Origin: Myxococcales bacterium
GTDB lineage: Bacteria; Myxococcota_A; UBA9160; JALSIO01
Assembly: GCA_026989995.1 (NCBI GenBank)
Contig: JALSIO010000028.1
Span: 1 to 6,618 of the forward strand
Length of the DNA stretch: 6,618 bases
Direction: 5' to 3'
Of this stretch, positions 1-6,303 are shown piece after piece. Positions within the stretch are counted from its first letter, which is position 1, and every line of letters starts with the position of its first letter. The notes under the pieces are model-generated. The model did not search any database, had not been told where the DNA came from, and was given only the letters and a program-made list of their open reading frames with translations. Made by a program: the position numbers and the translations under genes.

Positions 1-2104
1 CCACGCCCTCCGGCATGGGCGGGTGGACGTAGTTCTCGTTCATCATGGTGATGTAGTAGAAGCAGTCCTCGCGCTCGCCCATCATGCGCCGCAGGCCGTC
101 GTGGATGATCACCGCCATCTCGTACGCATATGCCGGGTCGTAGGCGCGGCAGGTGGGCACCGTGGAGGCGACGAGGAGGCTGTGGCCGTCCTGGTGCTGC
201 AGTCCCTCCCCGGCGAGGGTGGTTCGCCCGGCCACGCCGCCCATCAGGAATCCGCGGGTCCGGGAGTCCGCGGCCGCCCAGAAGAGGTCCCCGACCCGCT
301 GGAATCCGAACATGGAGTAGAACGCGTAGAAGGGAATGGTGTGGAGGCCGTAGTTGGCGTAGGAGGTGCCTGCGGCGATCCACGAGGCCGCGGCACCCGC
401 CTCGCAGATGCCCTCCTCGAGCATCTGGCCCCGCTTGTCCTCCCGGTACCAGGTCACCTGGCCCCGGTCCACCGGTGTGTAGAGCTGCCCGACGCTCGAG
501 TAGATGCCGATCTGGCGGAAGAGGCCCTCCATCCCGAAGGTGCGCGCCTCGTCGGGGACGATGGGGACCACGAGCTTGCCGATCTTCTCGTCCCGGCAGA
601 GCGTCGAGAGCATCCGCACGAAAGCCATGGTGGTGGAGATCTCGCGCTCGCCGCTGCCCCGGAGCTGGGAGCGGAAGATCTCGAGGGGCGGAATCTCGAG
701 CGGCGGGGCGTCCGCCCGCCGGGTCGGGAGGTAGCCGCCGAGGGCCTGCCGGCGCTCGTGCATGTAGCGGACCTCGGGGCTGTCGTCCGGGGGCCTGTAG
801 AAGGGGGCGTCGACGATGTCCTCGTCGGGGATCGGGATCCGGTAGCGATCCCGGAAGGCCCGGAGGGCCCGCTCGCCCATCTTCTTCTGCTGGTGGGTGA
901 TGTTCTGGCCCTCGCCGGCCTCGCCCATCCCGTAGCCCTTGACGGTCTTGGCGAGGATCACCGTGGGCTGTCCGCGGTGGTGGAAGGCGGCGTGGTAGGC
1001 GGCGTAGACCTTCTTGGGATCGTGCCCGCCGCGGTTCAGCTTCCAGATCTCCTCGTCGGTCATCCGGGCGACCATCTCGCGCAGCTCGGGGTACTTCCCG
1101 AAGAAGTGCTCCCGCACGTAGGCGCCGTCCCGGGCCGCGTAGGTCTGGTAGTCGCCGTCGAGCACCTCCTCCATGCGGCGGACGAGCAGCCCCTTGTGGT
1201 CCTTCGCGAGAAGGGGGTCCCAGCGGTCCCCCCAGATCACCTTGATCACGTTCCAGCCGGCGCCGCGGAAGGTGCCCTCGAGCTCCTGGATGATCTTCCC
1301 GTTCCCGCGCACCGGTCCGTCGAGGCGCTGCAGGTTGCAGTTGATCACGAAGATCAGGTTGTCGAGCCGCTCCCGGGCGGCGAGTCCGATGGCCCCGAGG
1401 GACTCGGGTTCGTCCATCTCGCCGTCACCCATGAACGCCCATACCTTGCGGCCGGCGGGCTCGACGAGCCCGCGGTCCTCCAGGTACCGCATGAAGCGGG
1501 CCTGGTAGATGGCCAGGATGGGGCCGAGTCCCATCGAGACGGTCGGAAACTGCCAGAAGTCCGGCATCAGCCACGGGTGGGGGTAGGAGGGGAGCCCGCC
1601 GCCGTCGACCTCCTCGCGGAAGCGGTGGAGCTGCTCCTCGCTGATCCGCCCCTCGAGGAAGGCCCGGGCGTAGATGCCCGGCGCCGAGTGGCCCTGGATG
1701 TAGACGAGATCGCCGCCGCAGGGGTGCTCGGGGCCCCGGAAGAAGTGGTTGAAGCCGACGTCGTAGAGCGTGGCGGCGGAGGCGAAGCTCGCGATGTGGC
1801 CGCCGAGCTCGGCGCTCTGGTGGGCCGTCTGCACCACCATGGCGATGGCGTTCCAGCGGATCACCGCGCGGATCCGGTGCTCGAGGCCGGGCTCCCCCGG
1901 CATCGGCGGCTCGTCCACCGCGGGGATGGTGTTGACGTAGGCCGTGGTGGCCTTGTAGGGGAGGTTCACGCCCGAACGGCGTGCCTTGTCGACGAGGGCC
2001 TCGATGAGCTGGTGGGCGCGCTCGGGACCCTCCTGGCGGATCACCGCGTCGAGGGCCTCGACCCATTCCCGGGTCTCCTCCGGGTCGACGTCGAAATCGC
2101 GCAT
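1..2104 (-). CDS. aceE: Pyruvate dehydrogenase E1 component, homodimeric type (partial, C-terminus outside window)
   Basis: Thiamine-diphosphate-dependent E1 of the cytoplasmic pyruvate dehydrogenase complex: decarboxylates pyruvate and transfers the acetyl group to the lipoyl domain of E2 (AceF). The translation aligns almost end to end with my recollection of E. coli AceE. Seen directly: ThDP/Mg motif GDGEMDEPES at residues 226-235 with the paired N257 and Q259 (E. coli D230/N260/Q262 equivalents), an active-site-loop His at H404 (E. coli H407), DEARTFGMEG with E519 (E522), and the catalytic Glu E568 (E571), all at a constant offset of three from E. coli. The ATG at 2104 is chosen because the protein then begins MRDFDVDPEETREW, matching the family N-terminus; a GGAGG lies 10 bases upstream (2115-2119). 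The frame is open to the left edge: 701 codons, so roughly the last 185 residues are missing. aceF would be expected next, off-window. Function very secure. Confidence 0.98.
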   Translation of the reverse strand, partial: MRDFDVDPEETREWVEALDAVIRQEGPERAHQLIEALVDKARRSGVNLPYKATTAYVNTIPAVDEPPMPGEPGLEHRIRAVIRWNAIAMVVQTAHQSAELGGHIASFASAATLYDVGFNHFFRGPEHPCGGDLVYIQGHSAPGIYARAFLEGRISEEQLHRFREEVDGGGLPSYPHPWLMPDFWQFPTVSMGLGPILAIYQARFMRYLEDRGLVEPAGRKVWAFMGDGEMDEPESLGAIGLAARERLDNLIFVINCNLQRLDGPVRGNGKIIQELEGTFRGAGWNVIKVIWGDRWDPLLAKDHKGLLVRRMEEVLDGDYQTYAARDGAYVREHFFGKYPELREMVARMTDEEIWKLNRGGHDPKKVYAAYHAAFHHRGQPTVILAKTVKGYGMGEAGEGQNITHQQKKMGERALRAFRDRYRIPIPDEDIVDAPFYRPPDDSPEVRYMHERRQALGGYLPTRRADAPPLEIPPLEIFRSQLRGSGEREISTTMAFVRMLSTLCRDEKIGKLVVPIVPDEARTFGMEGLFRQIGIYSSVGQLYTPVDRGQVTWYREDKRGQMLEEGICEAGAAASWIAAGTSYANYGLHTIPFYAFYSMFGFQRVGDLFWAAADSRTRGFLMGGVAGRTTLAGEGLQHQDGHSLLVASTVPTCRAYDPAYAYEMAVIIHDGLRRMMGEREDCFYYITMMNENYVHPPMPEGV

Positions 2105-2127
2105 GGCCGGGTTGCCTCCCCCTCCCG

Positions 2128-2159
2128 CCGGGCCGCGGCCCCGGGGGGCCGCGGCCCGG
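2128..2159 (-). promoter_or_regulatory. Perfect 15-bp GC hairpin in the presumed aceE 5' leader
   Basis: The arms are CCGGGCCGCGGCCCC (2128-2142) and its exact complement (2145-2159), separated by two G residues; in RNA the loop would open to four bases. Every pair is G-C. In the direction of aceE transcription it ends 8-9 bases before the GGAGG ribosome binding site. No U-tract follows on either strand, so it is not a standard intrinsic terminator. It could be a leader structure modulating aceE translation, a protein-bound palindrome, or part of the upstream gene's 3' end. Confidence 0.45.
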
Positions 2160-2276
2160 GTCGGCGGCTACCGAGAAGAGCGGATCCGCACGCCCCGGGC
2201 TTGAGCCGCGGGCCGGCCCGGGTGCAGGGTATCAGCGGGAGGGGCGGGAGCCCGCCGCCTCCGTCCGGGCGGGGGG

Positions 2277-2318
2277 ATCCCGGCCAACCCCCGAGGGCCA
2301 CCACCCTCGGGCCGGGAT
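2277..2318 (-). terminator. Stem-loop after the CoA-transferase stop, possible terminator
   Basis: Two nested arms are perfect: outer ATCCCGG (2277-2283) with CCGGGAT (2312-2318), and inner CCCGAGGG (2290-2297) with CCCTCGGG (2304-2311) around a six-base loop. Six bases on one side are bulged between outer and inner stems. It begins about 11 bases past the stop codon, the usual place for a transcript 3' end. There is no T-tract, so it would act as a U-less hairpin, a pause site for Rho, or an mRNA-stabilising end. Symmetry lets it work in either direction. Confidence 0.45.
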
Positions 2319-2329
2319 GCGATCCGGGC

Positions 2330-3523
2330 TCAGCGGCTTCGTGCGGGGGACGGCCCGATTCCGAGCTCACGGAGGATGGCAGCCCGGTCGGCGTCGAGCT
2401 CCGGCGCCGGCCGACGCGTCTCCGGGTCGGGGTGGCCGGCCGTCTTGATCGGGTTGCCGGCGAGCTCGATCTCCCCGAGCTCCCGATCGTGAACCCGCAC
2501 GAGCATGTTCCGTGCGCGGACCTGGGGGTGCCGGACCACCTGGGCCACGTCGAGGATCGGAGCGCAGGGGATCCCGGCGGCCTCGAGCCGGTCGATCCAG
2601 GTGGCGGCATCCTCGCCCGCGAGCCGCTCCTCGAGGGCCCCCTCGAGTGCGTCCACGTTCCGGCAGCGATCCGCATTGGTGGCAAAGCGGGGGTCCTCGG
2701 CGAGCTCGGGGGCCCCGAGGACCCCCGCGAGGCGGGTGAAGAGCGCGTCGTTTCCGGCCGCGATCACGATGGGCGTGCTGCCGGTGGCAAAGGCCTGGAA
2801 GGGCGCGATGGAGGGGTGCCGGGAGCCGAGGGGGCCCGGGACCTCGCCGGTGATCTGGAGCCGCGCGATGGCGTTCTCGAGCAGCGCCACCTGGGAATCG
2901 AGCATCGCCACGTCGACGAAGGTTCCGCGGCCCGTGCGCTCCCGTTGGACCAGCGCCGAGGCGATGCCCGCCGCCGTGAACAGCCCCGCTGCCAGGTCCC
3001 CGATGGAGGTCCCGACCCGGGTCGGAGGGGAACCGGGGTGCCCGGTGAGGCTCATGACTCCGCCGAGGGCCTGGACCACGATGTCGTAGGCCGGTCGGCT
3101 GCGCTCCGGCCCGGTGCTGCCGAAACCGGACGTGCGGGCGTAGACCAGTTTCGGGAACCGGGTGCGAAGCTCGTCGTAGGCGTAGCCGAGCCGCTCCATC
3201 ACCCCGGGCCGGAAGTTCTCCACGAGCACGTCGGCACGGGCGAGCAGCCGCTCGAAGATCTCGCGGTCCGCCGGGTCCCGGAGGTCGAGGGCGATCGACT
3301 CCTTGCCGCGGTTCAGCGAGTGGAAGTAGGCGCTGGCCCGGCCGCGGAAGGGCCCGATGTGCCGGGCGTCGTCTCCCCGGCCCGGCCGCTCGACCTTGAT
3401 GACCCGGGCGCCCTGGTCGGCGAGCACGAGGGTGCAGAAGGGTCCCGCGAGGACCCGCGTGAGGTCCACCACCACGATCCCGGCGAGGGGTCCGCCCGGA
3501 GCCGGGGGCCGGCCTTCCTCCAC
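2330..3523 (-). CDS. Class III (CaiB/BaiF family) CoA-transferase
   Basis: Moves CoA between carboxylic acids through a covalent aspartyl-CoA intermediate; cytoplasmic, normally an interlocked dimer. Seen: family opening PLAGIVVVDLTRVLAGPF (residues 12-29), VIKVERPG (41-48), NRGKESIALDL (71-81), VENFRPGVMERLGY (101-114), and GTSIGDLAAGLF with D176, which aligns with the catalytic Asp169 of formyl-CoA transferase. The C-terminal part has GIPCAPILDVAQVVRHPQV, the usual end of the family. The start is GTG at 3523, giving 397 residues (family about 380-410), because GGGAGG lies 6 bases upstream. ATG codons at 3589 and 3610 would add 22 or 29 residues with no family match. The substrate cannot be told: oxalate/formyl, carnitine, succinyl and racemase-like members share these motifs. 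It is followed by aceE on the same strand 225 bases on, with no clear functional tie. Confidence 0.93.
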   Translation of the reverse strand: MEEGRPPAPGGPLAGIVVVDLTRVLAGPFCTLVLADQGARVIKVERPGRGDDARHIGPFRGRASAYFHSLNRGKESIALDLRDPADREIFERLLARADVLVENFRPGVMERLGYAYDELRTRFPKLVYARTSGFGSTGPERSRPAYDIVVQALGGVMSLTGHPGSPPTRVGTSIGDLAAGLFTAAGIASALVQRERTGRGTFVDVAMLDSQVALLENAIARLQITGEVPGPLGSRHPSIAPFQAFATGSTPIVIAAGNDALFTRLAGVLGAPELAEDPRFATNADRCRNVDALEGALEERLAGEDAATWIDRLEAAGIPCAPILDVAQVVRHPQVRARNMLVRVHDRELGEIELAGNPIKTAGHPDPETRRPAPELDADRAAILRELGIGPSPARSR

Positions 3524-3529
3524 CCGAAT

Positions 3530-3535
3530 CCTCCC
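3530..3535 (-). promoter_or_regulatory. Shine-Dalgarno GGGAGG that sets the GTG start of the CoA-transferase
   Basis: On the minus strand GGGAGG is followed by ATTCGG and then GTG (3523-3521), a 6-base spacing. Neither upstream ATG (3589, 3610) gives a protein N-terminus that resembles the family, so this site decides the start. Confidence 0.65.
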
Positions 3536-3548
3536 GATTCCCCCGATC

Positions 3549-3576
3549 TTGGGTTTCGACTCCGGCGGACGATAAG
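3549..3576 (+). promoter_or_regulatory. Weak sigma-70-like promoter candidate for the CheC-like/xseAB operon
   Basis: TTGGGT and GATAAG are spaced by 16 bases. The -35 box matches 3 of 6 and the -10 box 4 of 6 consensus bases (core ATAA). Its support is mainly position: about 38 bases before the TTG start, in the least GC-rich part of the intergenic region. Confidence 0.25.
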
Positions 3577-3600
3577 GAAGGGCGGCCATCCCGTCCGCCC

Positions 3601-3605
3601 GGAGG
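3601..3605 (+). promoter_or_regulatory. Shine-Dalgarno GGAGG that sets the TTG start at 3614
   Basis: A perfect GGAGG is separated by 8 bases from TTG (3614-3616). The frame downstream has no ATG. The next alternative start, GTG 3707, has no comparable ribosome binding site. Confidence 0.6.
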
Positions 3606-3613
3606 CGCATCCC

Positions 3614-4228
3614 TTGCCGCAAGACTGCGCACGGAGCGAGCTCAGGGATCGCCTCGACCGCGCCGCGCGCGGCCGGGCGTGCGCGAGCGGCGAGCCCTCC
3701 GCTCCGGTGGCCCGGCCGGTCACGGGTGCGGTCAGCCGGCTGGCGCTCTGCTCCCTCGCCGCCTATCCGGAGTCGGCCATCCTCGTGGGTCACGCCGGGG
3801 CCGTGGCGGGGGTGGGCGGCCGCTTCGAGGCGCCCGTTCCGGTGACGGCCCTGCTCGCCCTCGATCCCCACGACGCCCTCGAGCTCGTGCGGAGGCTCTG
3901 TTCGGGGGAGGGGTCCGACCACCCCGTCGGGCGTGCCGAGATCGGCCGCTTCGTCGCCGCGCTCGCCGAGCTCCTCACCCGCCTCGTGGAGGCGCTCGGC
4001 GGCGGGGCGGCCGGCGGGAACCGGGCGCGGCCGGCGCGCCCGCCGGAGCTCGTGGAGGACGGGCTTACGACGTGGCTCCTCGCCACGCACGCGCCCCGCG
4101 ACGCCGTGCTGCTGTCGGCCGAGGTGGAACTTCTCGAGGACGAGCGCCACGCGCCGCTCTGCTCGGGGTTCTATGCGCTGGTGGAGCGGAAGGCGGCCGC
4201 CGGGCTCCCCGACCTGCTGGCGGGATGA
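3614..4228 (+). CDS. CheC-like (CheC/CheX/FliY-fold) protein with degenerate active sites
   Basis: CheC proteins dephosphorylate CheY-P in chemotaxis or act in related two-component systems. The assignment rests on layout, not strong identity: 204 residues (CheC is about 200), strand PVPVTALLALDPHDALELVRRL (74-95), helix AEIGRFVAALAELLTRLVEAL (108-128), then DGLTTWLLAT...AVLLSAEVELLEDE...GFYALVE...LPDLL (149-202), which follows the second half of CheC including the paired beta strands. The CheC helix motif E-x-x-N reads E109-I-G-R112, so the Asn is lost; the first-half counterpart is also poor (around residues 8-21). Phosphatase activity is therefore doubtful and a binding or scaffold role is possible. 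Coding is well supported by GC-rich third positions throughout. TTG start chosen from GGAGG 8 bases upstream. It precedes xseA on the same strand. No other chemotaxis gene is in the window. It may instead be an unrelated hypothetical protein. Confidence 0.45.
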   Translation: MPQDCARSELRDRLDRAARGRACASGEPSAPVARPVTGAVSRLALCSLAAYPESAILVGHAGAVAGVGGRFEAPVPVTALLALDPHDALELVRRLCSGEGSDHPVGRAEIGRFVAALAELLTRLVEALGGGAAGGNRARPARPPELVEDGLTTWLLATHAPRDAVLLSAEVELLEDERHAPLCSGFYALVERKAAAGLPDLLAG

Positions 4229-4235
4229 GCGGATC

Positions 4236-4262
4236 CCGGCCGGGCGGCGGCCGCCCGGCCGG
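4236..4262 (+). other. 12-bp GC stem-loop between the CheC-like gene and xseA
   Basis: Arms CCGGCCGGGCGG (4236-4247) and its exact complement (4251-4262) close a three-base loop. It starts 7 bases after the upstream stop codon and ends 43 bases before the preferred xseA start. No T-run follows. It may attenuate read-through, stabilise the upstream transcript end or tune xseA expression. If xseA really begins at ATG 4225, the hairpin would be coding sequence for a Gly/Arg/Pro-rich leader. Confidence 0.5.
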
Positions 4263-4305
4263 TCGACCGGACTCCCGCGGGAGCCGCGGTGCTAGCCTCG
4301 CCCGG

Positions 4306-5763
4306 GTGAGCCGCAGCTTCGTCCGCCTGAGCGCCGTCGCCCGGCGCCTCGAGGCCCTCCTCGAGCCCGCGCTCCGCTCCACGGCCACCTTCTGGCTCCG
4401 GGCGGAGATCAGCTCCGGCCGCGAGCGGGGCGGCGCCTTCTACTGCGACCTGGTCGAGACCGGCCCGTCGGGCGACATCGTCGCCCAGATGCGCTGCACC
4501 ATCTGGGCGCGGGACCTGGTCCGGATCCGCACCCGCTTTCGCGAGGCCGGCCTCGACCTCGACCTGCGCGACGGGACCGAGGTGGGGATGCTCTGCCGGG
4601 TCGGCTTCCACCCCCGCTACGGCCTCGCGCTCGTCGGGCTCGACATGGATCCGACCTTCGCCCTCGGCGAGCTCGCGCTGCGGCGCCGGCGGATCCTCGA
4701 GCGGCTGGAGAGGGAGGGGCTCCTCGGGAGGAACGCCGAGCGCCCGGTTCCCCTGCTTCCGGCGCGGGTTGCGCTGGTCACGAGCGTGGGAAGCGCCGCC
4801 TTCCGCGACTTCGTCGAGACCCTCCGGCGCTCTCCCTACGGCTTCCGGATCTACGCCGCCGACGCCCAGATGCAGGGGGATCGCACCGAAGCCGCGGTGC
4901 TCGAGGCCCTGGCCGCGGCCGAGCGGCTCCCGGTGGACCTGGTGGTGATCGCCCGGGGCGGGGGCTCCAAGACCGACCTCGCCTCCCTCGACAACGAAGC
5001 GATCGCCCGGGCGGTGGCCGCGTTTCCGAAGCCGGTGTGGACCGCCATCGGCCACGAAACCGACGAGAGCGTGCTCGACGTGGTGGCGGGGCGGGCCTTC
5101 AAGACCCCCACGGCGGCCGCCGAGGAGCTCGTGGCGCGCTTCGTGGCGGTGGACAGGCAGATCGAGGAAGCGCGCCAGCGGCTCTCGCGGGTGCTGCGGG
5201 GCCAGGTGCGGTTCCGGCAGGAGCGCCTCCGGCGGGCCGCCATCGGCCTCCGCCAGGGAAGCCGGAAGCTCCTCGACCTGCGACGGGCCGAGCTCCGGCA
5301 CGCGGCCACCCGCCTCTCGGGCTCGGTTTCTGCGCGCCTCGGTGCGCACTTCGCCGAGCTCGGCGGGGCGGGGCGGCGGCTCGGCACCGCGGCGGAGCTG
5401 CGCTTGCGCCTCGCCCGCTCGGGGCTCGACGCGGCGAAGGCGGAGCTCGAGCGGACCGGGGCGCGCTCCTTGCGCGAGCGCCGGCGGGCGCTCGCGCGCC
5501 TGCGGGAGCGGCTTCGACCCGAGCCCGCGCTTCGCCGGCTCGAGGCCGAGCGCCGCACCCTCGGTGCCCGCGAACAGACCCTCCGACAGGCGGCCCCGGA
5601 GCGCGCGCTCGCGCGCGGCTTCTCGCTCAGCTACGACGCACGGGGGCGGCTGGTGCGGTCGGCGGCGACGGTCGCGCCCGGGGAGCGCCTGACGACGCAG
5701 CTCGTGGACGGGCGGATCGAGAGCGAGGTGCGCGGGGTGGCGCTCGAGGAGGAGGAATCGTGA
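4306..5763 (+). CDS. xseA: Exodeoxyribonuclease VII large subunit
   Basis: Catalytic subunit of exonuclease VII, which degrades single-stranded DNA from both ends into oligonucleotides; cytoplasmic. Domains: N-terminal OB fold (about 5-105; FWLRAEIS 29-36, GAFYCDLVE, AQMRCTIW), catalytic domain with D168, R217 in IARGGGSKTD (215-224), H250 and D253 in GHETD, matching E. coli D155/R205/H238/D241 in spacing; then a long Arg/Glu/Leu-rich coiled-coil region (about 275-440) and a small C-terminal strand domain (ARGFSLSYDARGRLVRSA). 485 residues versus 456 in E. coli. The motifs AQMRCTIW, VGFHPRYGLAL and GHETDESVLDVVA...FKTPTA resemble the Bacteroidetes-like branch. GTG 4306 is preferred because conserved sequence begins there; ATG 4225 overlaps the previous stop (ATGA) and would add 27 low-complexity residues over a hairpin, with several A/T-ending codons. 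Neither start has a strong ribosome binding site. Confidence 0.95.
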   Translation: MSRSFVRLSAVARRLEALLEPALRSTATFWLRAEISSGRERGGAFYCDLVETGPSGDIVAQMRCTIWARDLVRIRTRFREAGLDLDLRDGTEVGMLCRVGFHPRYGLALVGLDMDPTFALGELALRRRRILERLEREGLLGRNAERPVPLLPARVALVTSVGSAAFRDFVETLRRSPYGFRIYAADAQMQGDRTEAAVLEALAAAERLPVDLVVIARGGGSKTDLASLDNEAIARAVAAFPKPVWTAIGHETDESVLDVVAGRAFKTPTAAAEELVARFVAVDRQIEEARQRLSRVLRGQVRFRQERLRRAAIGLRQGSRKLLDLRRAELRHAATRLSGSVSARLGAHFAELGGAGRRLGTAAELRLRLARSGLDAAKAELERTGARSLRERRRALARLRERLRPEPALRRLEAERRTLGAREQTLRQAAPERALARGFSLSYDARGRLVRSAATVAPGERLTTQLVDGRIESEVRGVALEEEES

Positions 5764-6038
5764 AGGGCGAGTCCCGGGAGCCGGGGAGGGACGAGAGCTA
5801 CGAGGAGAAGGTCGAGCGGCTCGAGGCGATCCTGCAGCGCCTCGACGATTCGGAGACGCCGATCGACGAGCTTGCGCGTGACGTCCAGGAAGGAGCTCGG
5901 CTGATCCGCGAGCTCGATCGGAAGCTCCGGGAGGTGGAGGGCGAGGTCCGCGACGCCTTCCGGGAGCTCGAGGCCATCGGGGCCGGAAACGCGCCTGCGG
6001 GGCCCTCCGAGGACGAGACAGCCGGCTCGGGCGAGTGA
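5760..6038 (+). CDS. xseB: Exodeoxyribonuclease VII small subunit
   Basis: Small helical subunit that binds the coiled-coil region of XseA in multiple copies to form active exonuclease VII. 92 residues (E. coli about 80). The core helical hairpin is residues 13-65: YEEKVERLEAILQRLDD (14-30), a short turn SETPIDEL, then ARDVQEGARLIRELDRKLRE (39-58), which follows the family pattern of an E-x-x-x-x-L-E-x-I helix, an E/P-I-x-E-L turn and a G-x-x-L-I helix. An acidic Gly/Pro/Glu-rich tail (about 75-92) looks disordered. Start GTG 5760 overlaps the xseA stop by four bases (GTGA) and sits behind GAGGAGGAGG at 5746-5755, so translation is strongly coupled to xseA. A shadow frame starting at 5037 covers the same stop, but its upstream part is antisense-quality Arg/Ala-rich sequence. 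Confidence 0.93.
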   Translation: MKGESREPGRDESYEEKVERLEAILQRLDDSETPIDELARDVQEGARLIRELDRKLREVEGEVRDAFRELEAIGAGNAPAGPSEDETAGSGE

Positions 6039-6303
6039 CACCGGACCGGGACACCGAGAGCCGGCCCACCCCGCGGCCTTGGCGCGGGCGGCGGTGTCGG
6101 GTGCAGGCGCCCGGATGCCGCCGGTCCCGGTGCGCCGCGGGGGCTTCCGGTGATCCAGATCGCAACCCGGCGCGGCCGTCCGGCCGAGGGAAGGGGCGGC
6201 GCTCCGCACCGCGTGCCGGGAACGGGTGGGAGACCGGCCGGATCGGGCTGCGGCGGGGGTGCCGTCGACCCACGGCTGGAGCAGCGCGCAAGACCATTCC
6301 GAA
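6039..6303. other. Gene-free stretch after xseB with scattered stem-loops
   Basis: No convincing gene is present: the plus frame that opens with GTG at 6035 translates to Arg/Pro/Gly-rich sequence without family features. Seen: inverted repeat GACACCG (6050-6056) with CGGTGTC (6092-6098) enclosing CCCGCG (6070-6075) and CGCGGG (6083-6088), a possible U-less 3' end for the xseAB transcript; the repeated self-complementary CGGCCG around 6172-6185; and GCCGT/ACGGC (6261-6276). The promoter of the following gene is likely in this stretch, but I found no clear boxes. Confidence 0.6.

Larger units (their letters stand above)
2105..2329. other. Spacer between CoA-transferase and aceE, rich in GC inverted repeats
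   Basis: This 225-base stretch holds no plausible gene. It carries a stem-loop after the CoA-transferase stop (2277-2318), a 12-bp self-complementary block CGGGCCGGCCCG (2209-2220), the 10-bp palindrome GCGGATCCGC (2180-2189), and a 15-bp perfect hairpin before the aceE ribosome binding site (2128-2159). The aceE promoter probably lies here, but I could not pick convincing -35/-10 boxes. The density of symmetric elements suggests termination of the upstream gene and/or control of aceE; which of these applies is inference. Confidence 0.7.
3524..3613. promoter_or_regulatory. Divergent intergenic region between CoA-transferase and CheC-like gene
   Basis: Only 90 bases separate the two divergent starts, so promoters for both directions must lie here or inside the opposing genes. 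It is visibly richer in A/T than the flanking genes (positions 3545-3580), as expected for promoter DNA. Plus-strand candidate: TTGGGT (3549-3554), 16 bases, GATAAG (3571-3576), a weak match to sigma-70 boxes. For the minus strand I saw nothing better than loose matches. A small inverted repeat GGCGG/CCGCC spans about 3581-3599. Confidence 0.5.

Noticed and set aside
2180..2189. GCGGATCCGC palindrome as an operator
   Set aside because: A 10-bp palindrome is easily met by chance at this GC content, and no regulator family with this site is known to me.
23..3613. Very long plus-strand open frame across aceE and the CoA-transferase (it continues to 4228)
   Set aside because: It is antisense to two clear genes. 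High GC removes stop codons, and the translation is His/Val/Gly/Glu-rich with no family pattern. Only its last part, 3614-4228, is kept as a separate gene.
3524..4150. Upstream extension of the CoA-transferase frame to 4150
   Set aside because: The extra residues match nothing in the family, run antisense to the CheC-like gene, and a good GTG start with GGGAGG exists at 3523.
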